The notes under the pieces were generated by a model, which was not told the origin of the DNA, ran no database searches, and was given only the letters and a program-made list of their open reading frames with translations. From the NCBI RefSeq assembly GCF_026343185.1, contig NZ_JAPEMA010000002.1, positions 558,001 through 622,000 on the forward strand: a stretch of 64,000 bases of DNA, in the 5' to 3' direction. Positions 51,361 to 60,192 of the stretch are shown here, one piece after another; the first letter of the stretch is position 1, and each line of letters opens with the position of its first letter. Made by a program: the position numbers and the translations under genes. This DNA comes from Streptomyces sp. NBC_00091. GTDB lineage: Bacteria; Actinomycetota; Actinomycetes; Streptomycetales; Streptomycetaceae.

Positions 51361-52287
51361 TCACCCCCCGGCACCGGTTCCGGCCAGATCCGGCGGTACG
51401 GCCGCGCGCAGCGCCGCGGCGAAGGCCGCCACGGCGGGGTGGGCGGCGGCCCCGCTGCGGAAGGCCACCTTGGTGCGGCGTTCCATGTGCAGGCGGGTGA
51501 GGGCGATGCCGGGGTCCGGGGTCCGCGTCACCCCCAGCTGGGGTACGACGGCCACCCCCTGCCCGGCCGCGACCAGCGCGAGGACGGTGTCGAACTCGTC
51601 GACCTGGTGCCGGATCCGGGGGGTGAACCCGGCCGCCTGGCAGGCCCGTACGGTCATGGCGTGGCAGAGGGTGCCGGGGGTGGCGGTGATCCAGGGGGTG
51701 TCCTGGTGGGTACGCAGGACCGCGCCCTGGTCGGGGCCGGTCTCCCGCGGCGCGTCCGCGGGGGCGGCCAGGTACATCGCCTCCCCGTACAGCGGGCGGG
51801 TGGCCAGCCCGGGCTCCGGCGGGGCGGGGACGAAGTCGTACTCGTGGATCAGGGCCACGTCCAGGTCCCCGGCCCGCAGCGCGTGCGCGACCGCCGCCGG
51901 GTCGGTCTCGCAGACCATCGGCTCCAGGGCCGGGTGGCGCCGGGCCAGCCGGACCAGGGCCGCCGGGACGATGGCCCGGGTGGCGGTGGGGAAGGAGCCG
52001 ACGCGCAGCACGCCGGCGAGGCCGCTGCGGGCCTCCGCGAGGTCGGCGTCGGCCTGTTCGAGGCGTTCCAGGACGGCCTCGGCGTGCCCGACGAGGTTCT
52101 GCGCGGCGGGGGTCAGGCGGACCCGGCGGCCGGTGCGTTCCAGCAGGGGCAGGCCGGCTTCGCGTTCGAGGACGGCGAGCTGCTGGGAGACGGCGGAGGG
52201 GCTGAAGGCGAGGGCCTCGGCCACGGCGGCGATGGTGCCGCGGCGGGCGAGTTCACGCAGGAGCCGCAGGCGGCGTACGTCGAGCAT
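51361..52287 (-). CDS. LysR-family transcriptional regulator
   Basis: The 308-residue regulator has an N-terminal winged helix-turn-helix ([38 protein letters not shown]) and a periplasmic-binding-like effector domain. It is divergent from the DapA-family gene with 65 bp between starts, which is the classic LysR arrangement, so it probably controls that gene in response to its substrate. Confidence 0.9.
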   Translation of the reverse strand: MLDVRRLRLLRELARRGTIAAVAEALAFSPSAVSQQLAVLEREAGLPLLERTGRRVRLTPAAQNLVGHAEAVLERLEQADADLAEARSGLAGVLRVGSFPTATRAIVPAALVRLARRHPALEPMVCETDPAAVAHALRAGDLDVALIHEYDFVPAPPEPGLATRPLYGEAMYLAAPADAPRETGPDQGAVLRTHQDTPWITATPGTLCHAMTVRACQAAGFTPRIRHQVDEFDTVLALVAAGQGVAVVPQLGVTRTPDPGIALTRLHMERRTKVAFRSGAAAHPAVAAFAAALRAAVPPDLAGTGAGG

Positions 52288-52295
52288 CGGCTCAG

Positions 52296-52312
52296 CTTAC
52301 GGATGGGGTAAG
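52296..52312. promoter_or_regulatory. LysR-type box in the divergent promoter region
   Basis: CTTAC-N7-GTAAG contains a T-N11-A core (52298 to 52310), as in LysR-type binding sites. It lies between the lysR and dapA-like start codons. Confidence 0.5.
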
Positions 52313-52352
52313 AAACGCGAACTGGATTCGGCGCTCGGTCCGGGCGAAGATC

Positions 52353-53288
52353 ATGTGCATGCGACAGGAAACGACACAAACCGCTCAATCGACTGAAACA
52401 CCGCTTATCGACCTCGGCGGGATCCACGTCCCGCTCGTCACCCCCTTCACACGCGGCGGGGACGTCGCCGCCGAGGCGCTGGAGGCCCTCGCCCACGAGG
52501 TGCTCGACGCGGGCGCCGCCGGGATCGCGGCCCTCGGCACCACGGCCGAGGCGGCCACCCTCGAGGAGGAGGAGCGCGACCTGGTCACCGAGGTCTGCGC
52601 CCGGGTCTGCGGGGAGCGGGGCGCGCTGCTCACGGTGGGGGCGGGGGCGAGCGGGACGCGGGCGAGCGAGGCGGCCCTGGCCCGGCTGGCGCGGTGGCCG
52701 CAGGCCCGGGCGGCGCTGGTGACTGTACCGTCGTTCGTACGGCCCTCGGCCGCGGGCGTGCTGGCGCATTTCACGAGGCTGGCGGAGGTGAGCCCGCTGC
52801 CGCTGATTATCTATCACATCCCGTACCGGACTGGGCAGCCGCTGGACGCGGCCGCGCTGCGGGCGCTGGGCTCGCTCGCCGGGGTGGCCGGGGTCAAGTA
52901 CGCGGCCGGCGGGATCGACGGGGAGACGGTGGCGCTGCTGGGTGAGCTGCCGGACGGTTTCTCCGTGCTGGCCGGGGACGACGCGTACGTGTCGCCGATG
53001 CTGGCGCTCGGCGCGACGGGCGCCGTCCTGGCCTCGGCCCATCTGGCGACGGAGCGGTTCGTGGAGCTCGCGGAGGCCTGGCGGGCCGGCGAGGTCGAGA
53101 ACGCCCGGGCGCTGGGGCACGCGCTGGCGAGGCTCTCGGCGGCGGCCTTCGCGGAGCCGAACCCGGCGGTGACCAAGGGCGTGCTGCACGCGCAGGGCCG
53201 GATCCCCACCCCTGACGTACGCCTGCCCATGCTGCCCGCGTCCCGGCCGGCGGTGGAGGCCGCCCTGGCGGAGCTGGCCGCGCTCTGA
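52353..53288 (+). CDS. dihydrodipicolinate synthase-family (DapA-like) aldolase
   Basis: The 311-residue TIM-barrel enzyme has the pyruvate-binding GTTAEAATLEEEER region, the tyrosine of YHIPYRTG and the Schiff-base lysine in GVKYAAGG. Its N-terminus (IDLGGIHVPLVTPF) is typical. Because a LysR gene controls it and lysine genes are absent here, it is probably a catabolic aldolase/lyase of the family rather than the housekeeping DapA. A second ATG at 52359 is equally possible. Confidence 0.85.
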   Translation: MCMRQETTQTAQSTETPLIDLGGIHVPLVTPFTRGGDVAAEALEALAHEVLDAGAAGIAALGTTAEAATLEEEERDLVTEVCARVCGERGALLTVGAGASGTRASEAALARLARWPQARAALVTVPSFVRPSAAGVLAHFTRLAEVSPLPLIIYHIPYRTGQPLDAAALRALGSLAGVAGVKYAAGGIDGETVALLGELPDGFSVLAGDDAYVSPMLALGATGAVLASAHLATERFVELAEAWRAGEVENARALGHALARLSAAAFAEPNPAVTKGVLHAQGRIPTPDVRLPMLPASRPAVEAALAELAAL

Positions 53289-53682
53289 GGCGCGGGGGCC
53301 ACACCGACAGGAATGCCCGTTATGCGCGATTCGGCACTCTCGTACCGGTCGCCCGAATCGGCAGCATCGGGGCGCGAATTGGCCGTATTGCGCGAGGGGG
53401 CCCTAAACCCGCCGCTCCCGTGATGTGAGTCACGCGGCCCCGGTCAACATCAATTCACCCGGAACGGCTGATTCCCTTTTCCCGGAAAGGAAATCGGCCT
53501 TTTCCGGATCTACCCCTCATGGTCATTTACCGGGCGACGGGCGGGAAGTCGATCTCCGGTGGTAATTCGTGTCTTGTTCCCGCCCGGCGCACTCGCCTAC
53601 GGTCACCCTCATTCCCGGCGGCCGAATGCCGAATCCGGCCGCCGCCGGGGCTCTCCCGTACCCGCACGTGAGGAACAGCGCC
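53289..53682. other. long intergenic leader before the LysM transglycosylase gene
   Basis: This 394-bp gap is less GC-rich than its flanks. It has several short palindromic parts, such as CCGGAAAGG near CCTTTTCCGG around 53485-53510, which could be a terminator for the upstream gene or part of a structured leader. Cell-wall hydrolase genes in streptomycetes often carry c-di-AMP (ydaO-type) riboswitches. I looked for their conserved blocks and did not find a convincing match. Confidence 0.4.
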
Positions 53683-54453
53683 ATGCCCGGACTGGGTAAG
53701 CACCGTCGGCCGAAGCAGCACCGGATCGCCCGCAAGCTGGCCGTCGCCGGCACGGGTGGAGCGGCCCTCGCCCTCCCGCTGATCAGCGCGACCACGGCCG
53801 GCGCGCAGCCGGCCCCGGCGTCCGTCGCCAAGGCCGCCGTGGAGCAGACCGCGGTGGAGAAGGCTGGCGTGGAGAAGGCGGCCGTGGAAAAGGCGGCCCT
53901 CCCGGTCACCTATTCCGTGGTCGGCGGCGACACCCTTTCGAAGATCGCGGCCGAGCATTCCGTGAGCGGCGGCTGGCAGGCGCTCTACGCGGCCAACCGC
54001 ACCGCCATCGGCGCCGACCCCTCGGTGATCCGCCCCGGGCTCAGGCTGAGCATCGGCGCGGCGGCGAAGGCGGCCGCGGCGAAGGCGAAGGCCGTTGCCG
54101 CGAAGCCCGCCGCCAAACCGGCGACCACGTACGCGAACAACCTCGACGGCTGGATCCGACAGTCGCTGGACGTCATGGCGAAGCACGGAATCCCCGGCAG
54201 CTACAACGGAATTCACCGCAACGTGATGCGGGAGTCCTCGGGCAACCCCCTCGCCATCAACAACTGGGACATCAACGCCCAGAACGGCATCCCCTCCAAG
54301 GGGCTGCTCCAGGTCATCGACCCGACCTTCCGCGCCTACCACGTGCCCGGCACGTCCACGGACTCCTACGACCCGGTCGCGAACATCACTGCGGCCTGCA
54401 ACTACGCCGCCGCCCGCTACGGCTCGATCGACAACGTCAACGGCCCGTACTGA
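53683..54453 (+). CDS. secreted LysM transglycosylase
   Basis: The 256-residue exported protein starts at ATG 53683 with AGGA eight bases upstream. After a signal peptide comes a short repeat region (AVEQT, AVEKA, GVEKA, AVEKA at about 52-71), a LysM domain (about 76-124, YSVVGGDTLSKIAAEH), an Ala/Lys linker and a lytic-transglycosylase-like domain with the catalytic glutamate in NVMRESSGNP (Glu184) and GLLQVIDPTFRAYH. It should cut peptidoglycan, as Rpf/Swl-type proteins do in spore germination or growth. Its end overlaps the next gene by 17 bp. Confidence 0.88.
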   Translation: MPGLGKHRRPKQHRIARKLAVAGTGGAALALPLISATTAGAQPAPASVAKAAVEQTAVEKAGVEKAAVEKAALPVTYSVVGGDTLSKIAAEHSVSGGWQALYAANRTAIGADPSVIRPGLRLSIGAAAKAAAAKAKAVAAKPAAKPATTYANNLDGWIRQSLDVMAKHGIPGSYNGIHRNVMRESSGNPLAINNWDINAQNGIPSKGLLQVIDPTFRAYHVPGTSTDSYDPVANITAACNYAAARYGSIDNVNGPY

Positions 54454-54850
54454 CCGGACCGACCGGACCGGCCGGACCGACCGTGGAGGCCTGCGCGCCG
54501 ACGTACTTGGTGTAGGCCTCGGTCAGCTCGGTCACGTCCACGGACCAGTGCACCACCGCGTCCGGCCCGGCGTCCGTGTACTCACGGACCAGGTCGAGCA
54601 CGGCACGGCTCAACCGGGCCCTGACCTCCTCGGTCCGGCCCGGCAGCAGGGCCAGGTCCACGTGCACGACGGCGTGTTCCGGCGCGCCGTCGGCGACGAA
54701 GGTCTCCTCGACCCGGCGGAAGCGGGTCTTGCAGGTCTCGACGGAGACATCGACCGCCTCCGCGGTCAGCGCGTGCAGCGCGAGCGCGAAGCCGCGCCGG
54801 TCGAAGCGGTCGGACAGGGAAGCGGAGAAGTCGACGGTGATCTGCGGCAT
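54437..54850 (-). CDS. 5-carboxymethyl-2-hydroxymuconate isomerase-family protein
   Basis: The 137-residue tautomerase-superfamily protein begins MPQITVDFSASLSDRFDRRGFALALHALTAEA, with the catalytic N-terminal proline after Met removal. The middle matches CHMI (VVHVDLALLPGRTEEVRARLSRAVLDLV). The usual neighbours of homoprotocatechuate degradation are absent, so the substrate may differ. The 3' end overlaps the LysM gene. Confidence 0.75.
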   Translation of the reverse strand: MPQITVDFSASLSDRFDRRGFALALHALTAEAVDVSVETCKTRFRRVEETFVADGAPEHAVVHVDLALLPGRTEEVRARLSRAVLDLVREYTDAGPDAVVHWSVDVTELTEAYTKYVGAQASTVGPAGPVGPVSTGR

Positions 54851-54916
54851 CGGGCACGCTCCGGGCTCGGGGTCTGATCCTTTTGCCCGCCAGTCTCCTC
54901 CACCCCTTCCGGACCG

Positions 54917-55828
54917 TCAGAGCCGGCCCCGGCGGCGCCGCAGCGCGCGGACGAGGGTGCCCACGGGGGCGGCCAGGCCGTAGCCGACGTCCTTGCGCAG
55001 GGCGCCGGTACCGGCCTTCTCCACCGCGGCCAGCTGGTGTCCCATCAGCTCCGTCATGGCGGCGACCACCGGGCGCAGTCCGGGTTCGGTGAGGTCGAGG
55101 ATGCCGTCGACGGCGGCGAGGGCGGTGCGGGCGCGCCGGCATTCGGCGGCGAGGAGGCCGCGGACGGCCGGGGTGTCGCGGGCCTGCTCGAGGTCGGCGC
55201 GGGTGACGGAGTGCTCGGCGAGCCGGGAGCGCGGCAGGCAGAGCCGCCCGTCGGCGAGGTCCCCGGAGAGGTCGGCGAGGAAGTCGACCCGCTGGGCGGC
55301 GTCCACGAAGGCGCGCCAGCCGGCGGCCTGCCGGGCGTCGGGGCCGCCCTGGTACTGGAGGCCGGTGAAGGCCAGCACCCCGGGCCAGGCGTAGGCGTCG
55401 AGGTAGGCCTGGAAGTCCTCCTCGGCGGCGAACCCGTCGAAGCCGGCCTCGGCGGTGGCGGCGCCTTCGAGGAAGCGGCCGACCCAGTGGGCCGGCAGGC
55501 CCCGGGTTCGGACGGCGTGGGCGTACGCGCGCAGCAGCGGGTCGGGGCTGTCGCCGGTCTCCAGGGCCGTCTCCACCCGTCCGGCCAGCTCGGCGAGGCC
55601 GGCGGCCCGTTGGCCCGGGGTGCCGGTCTCGGCCACGTCGTCGACCAGGTTCATGAAGGCCAGGCCCGCCGCGAGCCAGGGCACCAGCGGCGGGGCGGCC
55701 AGCAGGCGCAGGGTGACGTAGGGGGCCGCTTCCCGGCGCAGGACCCGGCGGGCCGCGTGGGTGTAGTCGTCCCGCAGCCGGGGGGCGGATATCCCGGCCT
55801 GGGTGAGGGTGCTGCGCCAGCTGGGCAT
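54917..55828 (-). CDS. squalene/phytoene synthase-family protein
   Basis: The 303-residue prenyl-synthase-like enzyme starts at ATG 55828 (GAGGAG 11 bases upstream). The first aspartate-rich motif is FMNLVDDVAE and the second is DFLADLSGDLADGRLCLP. The family joins two prenyl diphosphates head to head to give squalene or phytoene. No carotenoid or hopanoid genes lie nearby. The next gene upstream on the same strand is a Ser/Thr kinase 55 bp away, so the two may be cotranscribed. Confidence 0.85.
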   Translation of the reverse strand: MPSWRSTLTQAGISAPRLRDDYTHAARRVLRREAAPYVTLRLLAAPPLVPWLAAGLAFMNLVDDVAETGTPGQRAAGLAELAGRVETALETGDSPDPLLRAYAHAVRTRGLPAHWVGRFLEGAATAEAGFDGFAAEEDFQAYLDAYAWPGVLAFTGLQYQGGPDARQAAGWRAFVDAAQRVDFLADLSGDLADGRLCLPRSRLAEHSVTRADLEQARDTPAVRGLLAAECRRARTALAAVDGILDLTEPGLRPVVAAMTELMGHQLAAVEKAGTGALRKDVGYGLAAPVGTLVRALRRRRGRL

Positions 55829-55883
55829 GGTGGGCCGTGCTCCTCGAACCGTGTCTGCCGTACGTGCGTACGGATACACGATG

Positions 55884-57560
55884 TCAGGAGCGGTAGACCT
55901 TCTTCACGTTGCCCTGGGTGTCGGCGTACACGTAGCCGCCCCGCCCGTACTCGTCGCTGAGGTAGGGCCGCATGGAGGCGCTCTGGTCGAAGAGCCAGGG
56001 CTCGACGATGACGTAACGGGAGGTCGGCTTGGCCACGCCCAGTTCCTGCTGGGCCCGGTCGAGGAGGCCGGGCAGGGCGTCCCAGTTCACGCTCGCCATG
56101 TCGATCAGCGGCTCGTCCTCCTCGACCGTCCCGCCGGGGCCGGTGCGGGAGGCCCGGCCGTCGCGGTATTCGTAGCGGTCGTAGGTCGTGGCCCCGGGGG
56201 CGGTGGGGACGGAGGCCAGCACGTACCCCTCGTAGACGGTCATCTCCACGAAGGTGGTGGTGCCGGTCTGCTGCTTGAACGCGGCGAGCACGGTACGGAT
56301 CTGGTCGGGCGTGAGGAGACTGCCCCTGGCCGCGACGAGGGCGGGACCGGTCCTCGGCGTGGCCGTACCGGGCTTCGGCGTGGCCGACTGCCCCGTACCG
56401 GGCGTCCGGCCGGCGGTGGCGGTCCTGCCGGGGGTGGTGGAGCCGCCCTTCGCGTCGGCGCCGGAGGACCGGCCGTCGGGCAGTGCCTTGACGATCCCGA
56501 TCGTGCCGCCGACGAGGGCCACCGTGAGGAGGCCGCCGATCAGCGCGGCGCGGGGGCCCCGCGAGGGCGCCGGGGGGACGGGCGCGGTGACCGCGTACGC
56601 GGAGCCGCCCCCGGGGGTGAAGGGCCGGGCGTCCGACGCCGTGGGCGGCGGCCCGTACTGCCCTGCGCCCGCGACCGCGCCCGGCACCGCGACCGGCGAC
56701 GCGCCGCCGGCGAGAGCGGTGCTCGCACCCCGGAGCAGCGCTTCCAGCGCCGCGCCGTCGGGCCGCGCCGCGGGATCCCGTACGAGCAGCCGTTCCAGTA
56801 CGGGCCCCAGCGGGCCGGAGCGCACCGGCGCCGGGATCGGCTCGTCGAGGACGGCGACCACGGTCGCCAGGCTGGTGGCCCGGCGCAGCGGGTGCGTCCC
56901 CTCGGCGGCCACGTACAGCATCATGCCGAGCGACCACAGGTCGGAGGCCGCCAGCCCCTCCTCGCCCCGGACCCGCTCGGGCGCGATGTACTCGGGCGAG
57001 CCGATCAGCACCCCGGTGGAGGTGAGGGCGGTCGACCCGTGCAGGGCGGCGATGCCGAAGTCGGTCAGTACGGCCGCCCCGTCGGGCCGCAGCAGGACGT
57101 TGGCCGGTTTCACGTCCCGGTGGAGCACCCCTTCGGCGTGTGCGGCCCGCAGCGCCGACAGGACGTCGAGCCCGAGCCGCACCACGTCCGCCAGCGCCAT
57201 CGGTCCGGCGGCCAGCCGGTCGTGCAGGGAGCCGCCCTTGAGCAGCTCCATGACGATCCACGGGTGGCCGTCCGTCCCGGGCGCGGGCTCGACGATGTGG
57301 TGGATCGTCACCACGTTCGGGTGGGCGAGGCGGGCCAGGGCCCGTGCCTCGCGCACGGCCCGTTCGCGCAGCTGGACGGCGAGGTCCGGCTGGGCGGCGG
57401 CGGTGGCGGGGTCCGGCGGGCGCACCTCCTTGAGGGCGACCTCGCGGTGCAGTGCGATGTCGCGGGCGCGCCACACCGTCCCCATGCCTCCGGCGCCCAG
57501 CGGGCCGATCAGTTCGAAGCGGCCGTCGACCAGCCGTCTGCCGGCCTCACTCGTGTCCAT
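55884..57560 (-). CDS. membrane Ser/Thr protein kinase (PknB type)
   Basis: The 558-residue kinase has the Gly-rich loop LGAGGMGTVW (21-30), catalytic Lys44, HRDVKPANVL (147-156), DFG (167-169) and GSPEYIAPERV. A Pro/Ala linker and a membrane helix (about 338-359) lead to an extracellular region: a Thr/Pro-rich stretch, then a domain of about 160 residues (LTPDQIRTVLAAFKQQTG to the C-terminus) that is not PASTA and that I do not recognise. The extracellular part could sense an envelope signal. Confidence 0.9.
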   Translation of the reverse strand: MDTSEAGRRLVDGRFELIGPLGAGGMGTVWRARDIALHREVALKEVRPPDPATAAAQPDLAVQLRERAVREARALARLAHPNVVTIHHIVEPAPGTDGHPWIVMELLKGGSLHDRLAAGPMALADVVRLGLDVLSALRAAHAEGVLHRDVKPANVLLRPDGAAVLTDFGIAALHGSTALTSTGVLIGSPEYIAPERVRGEEGLAASDLWSLGMMLYVAAEGTHPLRRATSLATVVAVLDEPIPAPVRSGPLGPVLERLLVRDPAARPDGAALEALLRGASTALAGGASPVAVPGAVAGAGQYGPPPTASDARPFTPGGGSAYAVTAPVPPAPSRGPRAALIGGLLTVALVGGTIGIVKALPDGRSSGADAKGGSTTPGRTATAGRTPGTGQSATPKPGTATPRTGPALVAARGSLLTPDQIRTVLAAFKQQTGTTTFVEMTVYEGYVLASVPTAPGATTYDRYEYRDGRASRTGPGGTVEEDEPLIDMASVNWDALPGLLDRAQQELGVAKPTSRYVIVEPWLFDQSASMRPYLSDEYGRGGYVYADTQGNVKKVYRS

Positions 57561-57587
57561 GGGCGCACATCGTAGGGGGCACCACCG

Positions 57588-59198
57588 TCAGCAGCGGAGG
57601 CGGTCCTCCGTCACGGTGCCCTGCGCGGTGGACACCGTACGGTCGTAGCAGCCGCCGCCGGTCTGCGCCCCGTACAGCCGGAAGCGTTCGGTGGTGGCGG
57701 CGACCGCGTGCCGCTGGTCGCGCGGGACGTTCGCCGTGTACGAGGCGTCGCCCGTGTACCGGTGGTCCAGGTGGGAGCGGCCGCTCTCGCGGCCGCCGCG
57801 CAGGGTGACGGTGTCGGCCAGGTCGCCGAGGGACAGGACGGTGCGCAGCCGGTCCCCGGCGCCGAGGGTGGTCGCGCCGTCCATCGTGTACGCGCGGGCC
57901 GTGCGGGTGGTGGTGGCGCCCCGGGTGACGCTCTCCTCGTCGCTCCAGGCGGCGGTGAGGGCGTCCCGGTCCTCCCCGTCGGTCCAGCGGTGCGCGGAGG
58001 TGTGGGACACGGCCCGGGTGACGGTGGTGGTGACCCGGCCGTGGGAGGTGTCGAGGTGCCCGGCGACGGTGAGCCGGTGGCCGCCGTCGGTGTCCAGGCG
58101 GTGTTCGCCGCCGGGGGCGGCGGGGGTCCACCGGGAGGAGCCGGTGGGGGCGCCCTCCTCGTGGCGGGTCAGGGCTCCGGTGACGACCTGGCGGCCGTGG
58201 TCCTGCCAGAGCAGCAGGTTCGCCGGGGTGCTCCAGCCGGCCTGACCGGCCGGCACTCCGGCGACGCCGACCTCGACGCGGTGCGGGCGGCCGTCGTTGA
58301 GCAGGGCGGCGTAGGGGGTGAGGTCGTAGACGACCGGCTGGACGTCGAAGGCGCGCGGGCCGGGGGTGACGTACCAGAGGAAGGGGTTGGACCAGCCGCC
58401 GGTCCACACCGTCGGGAAGGGCGCGGCGAGGCCGGCGAGCTGTCCGTCGACGGAGATCCGGACCTCGCGGTAGGGGCCGTCGGCGGCCTTGCAGGAGTAG
58501 GGGGCCGCCTCGGGGACGGTCATGTACCAGTACTCCTCGCAGCCGCCGCCGGAGCCGGTGGCGTACACCTCGGCGAGGATCCGCTCGGTGTTGCGGGGGG
58601 TGGTGACGGCGGGGGTGGTCAGGGGCAGGACCTTGTCGGGGGTGTCGGGGGCCGGGGTGTGCCGGTCGGCGGCGTAGAGGGTCAGGGTCACCTTGACGTC
58701 GATGACTCCGGTGTAGGTGTCGTTGACGACGTTGCCGATCAGCATCTCGACGGGCTGCGGGCGGCTGAGGACGTCGCGGTAGTGGGTGACGTCCTTCTCG
58801 ACGGACCAGGCGATGCCGTCGGGCGAGGGCTGCGGGGTGGAGGTGCGCAGGATCTCGACGCCGCCGAGGGTGAGGTTGCCGAGGCGGTCGTACTGGCGTC
58901 CCTTGACCGTGCCGTCGAGGCGCAGCACGGCCTTGGCCCAGTCGGAGCGGCCGCATCCGGTGGGCGGGGTGTAGTTCCCGCGGTAGGGGGTGAAGTCGCG
59001 GAACCGGGCCTCGGCCAGGGTCACCCGGCAGGACCGGGTCGCGGGGTGCTCGACGGGCGGGGCGGCGGTGAGGGGGTCGTGCCAGTCGGTGCCGAACTCG
59101 GCGGGCGGGGTGGGCCCGGCGGCGGCCGCGGGTCCGGCCAGGGCTCCGGCGGCGAGGGTGAGCGCGCCGAGCAGGCCCATGATCCTGTGTCGTCTCAT
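57588..59198 (-). CDS. secreted peptide-N4-(N-acetyl-beta-glucosaminyl)asparagine amidase A-like protein
   Basis: The 536-residue exported protein (signal peptide ending near AAA at about 27) has the PNGase A fold. Marks are VTLAEARFRDFTPYRGNYTPP, the WAKAVLRLDGTVKGRQYDRLGNLTLGGVEILRTSTPQP strand block, EEYWYMTVP and FPTVWTGGWSNPFLWYVTPGPRAFD. Plant and fungal PNGase A releases N-glycans from glycopeptides. Cysteines (CGR, GGGCEEY, SCK, GGGCYD) suggest disulfides. It may scavenge eukaryotic glycans. Confidence 0.8.
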   Translation of the reverse strand: MRRHRIMGLLGALTLAAGALAGPAAAAGPTPPAEFGTDWHDPLTAAPPVEHPATRSCRVTLAEARFRDFTPYRGNYTPPTGCGRSDWAKAVLRLDGTVKGRQYDRLGNLTLGGVEILRTSTPQPSPDGIAWSVEKDVTHYRDVLSRPQPVEMLIGNVVNDTYTGVIDVKVTLTLYAADRHTPAPDTPDKVLPLTTPAVTTPRNTERILAEVYATGSGGGCEEYWYMTVPEAAPYSCKAADGPYREVRISVDGQLAGLAAPFPTVWTGGWSNPFLWYVTPGPRAFDVQPVVYDLTPYAALLNDGRPHRVEVGVAGVPAGQAGWSTPANLLLWQDHGRQVVTGALTRHEEGAPTGSSRWTPAAPGGEHRLDTDGGHRLTVAGHLDTSHGRVTTTVTRAVSHTSAHRWTDGEDRDALTAAWSDEESVTRGATTTRTARAYTMDGATTLGAGDRLRTVLSLGDLADTVTLRGGRESGRSHLDHRYTGDASYTANVPRDQRHAVAATTERFRLYGAQTGGGCYDRTVSTAQGTVTEDRLRC

Positions 59199-59273
59199 GG
59201 GCCCGCAGTGAAACCCGTCCCGCCCGGCCGCCGCCAGGGCCCGTGGTGCGGGGGTGGCGGAAAACCGACGGTG

Positions 59274-59759
59274 TCAGTGCCCGGCGGGCAGCACCACGAC
59301 CCCGTCGTCGTCCACGTACACGGTGTCCCCCGGTCGGAAGGTGACCCCGCCGATGGTGACGGGCTCGTCGACGGCGCCCTCGCCGGTCTTGCCGCTCTTG
59401 CGGGGGCAGGTGCCCAGCGCCTGGACGCCGAGGTCGAGGCCGCCGAGGGCGACGCTGTCGCGGACCGCGCCGTTGACGACCACCCCGGCCCAGCCGGAGC
59501 GTACGGCCGCGCCGGCGATGAGGTCGCCGAGCAGGGCGGTGCGCAGCGACCCGCCGCCGTCCACGACGAGGACGGCGCCTTCGCCGGGGGTGTGGAGGAG
59601 TTCGCGCAGCAGGGCGTTGTCCTCGTGGCAGCGCACGGTGCGCACGGGCCCGGCGTACATCCGCCGGCCGCCGATCCGGCGGAACTGGGTGGCGCAGATG
59701 CCGAGTCCGTCGCCGTGTTCGTCGTACAGGTCGGCGGTGGGGACGGGGGTGACGCTCAT
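59274..59759 (-). CDS. rraA: RraA-like / 4-hydroxy-4-methyl-2-oxoglutarate aldolase-family protein
   Basis: The 161-residue protein shows PTADLYDEHGDGLGIC, GGSLRTALLGDLIAGAAVRSGW, GVVVNGAVRDSVAL (the Arg-Asp pair) and GGVTFRPGDTVYVDDDGVVVLP. These are the marks of RraA and the divalent-metal HMG/CHA aldolases. ATG 59759 was chosen, with GAGGAG 11 bases upstream. RraA proteins inhibit RNase E, while the aldolases cleave oxaloacetate-like compounds. Sequence by eye does not separate the two. Confidence 0.85.
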   Translation of the reverse strand: MSVTPVPTADLYDEHGDGLGICATQFRRIGGRRMYAGPVRTVRCHEDNALLRELLHTPGEGAVLVVDGGGSLRTALLGDLIAGAAVRSGWAGVVVNGAVRDSVALGGLDLGVQALGTCPRKSGKTGEGAVDEPVTIGGVTFRPGDTVYVDDDGVVVLPAGH

Positions 59760-59841
59760 GGGGTTCGGGGCTCCTCGCATCTCGTACGTCGCGCCGTGCG
59801 GGCTCAGCCTAGGGGCTCGACGGGACGGGAGCCGGCGGTGC

Positions 59842-60108
59842 TCAGTCGCGGGAGTTGCCGAAGAGGAGGCGGTAGCCGATGAGCAGGACGAGGGAGCCCG
59901 CGATGGCGGAGCCCCAGGTGGCGAGGTCGAAGAACTGGGCCTGGATCGGGCGGTCCAGGAAGGTGGCGGAGAGCCAGCCGCCGATGAAGGCGCCGGCGAC
60001 GCCTATGAGGGTGGTGCCGATGAAGCCGCCGGGGTCCCGGCCGGGGAGCAGGACCTTGGCGATGCCTCCGGCCAGCAGGCCCAGGATGATCCAGCCGATG
60101 ATGCCCAT
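59842..60108 (-). CDS. GlsB/YeaQ/YmgE-family membrane protein
   Basis: The 88-residue protein has three hydrophobic helices with glycine zippers (GLLAGGIAKVLLPGRDPGG, IGVAGAFIGGWLSA, AGSLVLLIGYRLL). It matches the small stress-induced 'transglycosylase-associated' family. ATG 60108 with GGAG nine bases upstream fits better than GTG 60117. No enzymatic residues are visible, and the role is probably in envelope stress. Confidence 0.85.
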   Translation of the reverse strand: MGIIGWIILGLLAGGIAKVLLPGRDPGGFIGTTLIGVAGAFIGGWLSATFLDRPIQAQFFDLATWGSAIAGSLVLLIGYRLLFGNSRD

Positions 60109-60192
60109 GCCGTTCACTCCGCTCGTCGGGTACGTCTCTCACCTGGGAGGACGTCGACGGCGGCGAAACGGTTCTCGCGGGGCCCGCGGCCG

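Noticed and set aside
53540-53660. Possible c-di-AMP (ydaO-type) riboswitch before the LysM gene
   Set aside because: The fragment CCGAATCCGGCCGC was suggestive, but the other conserved blocks and closing helices were not found.
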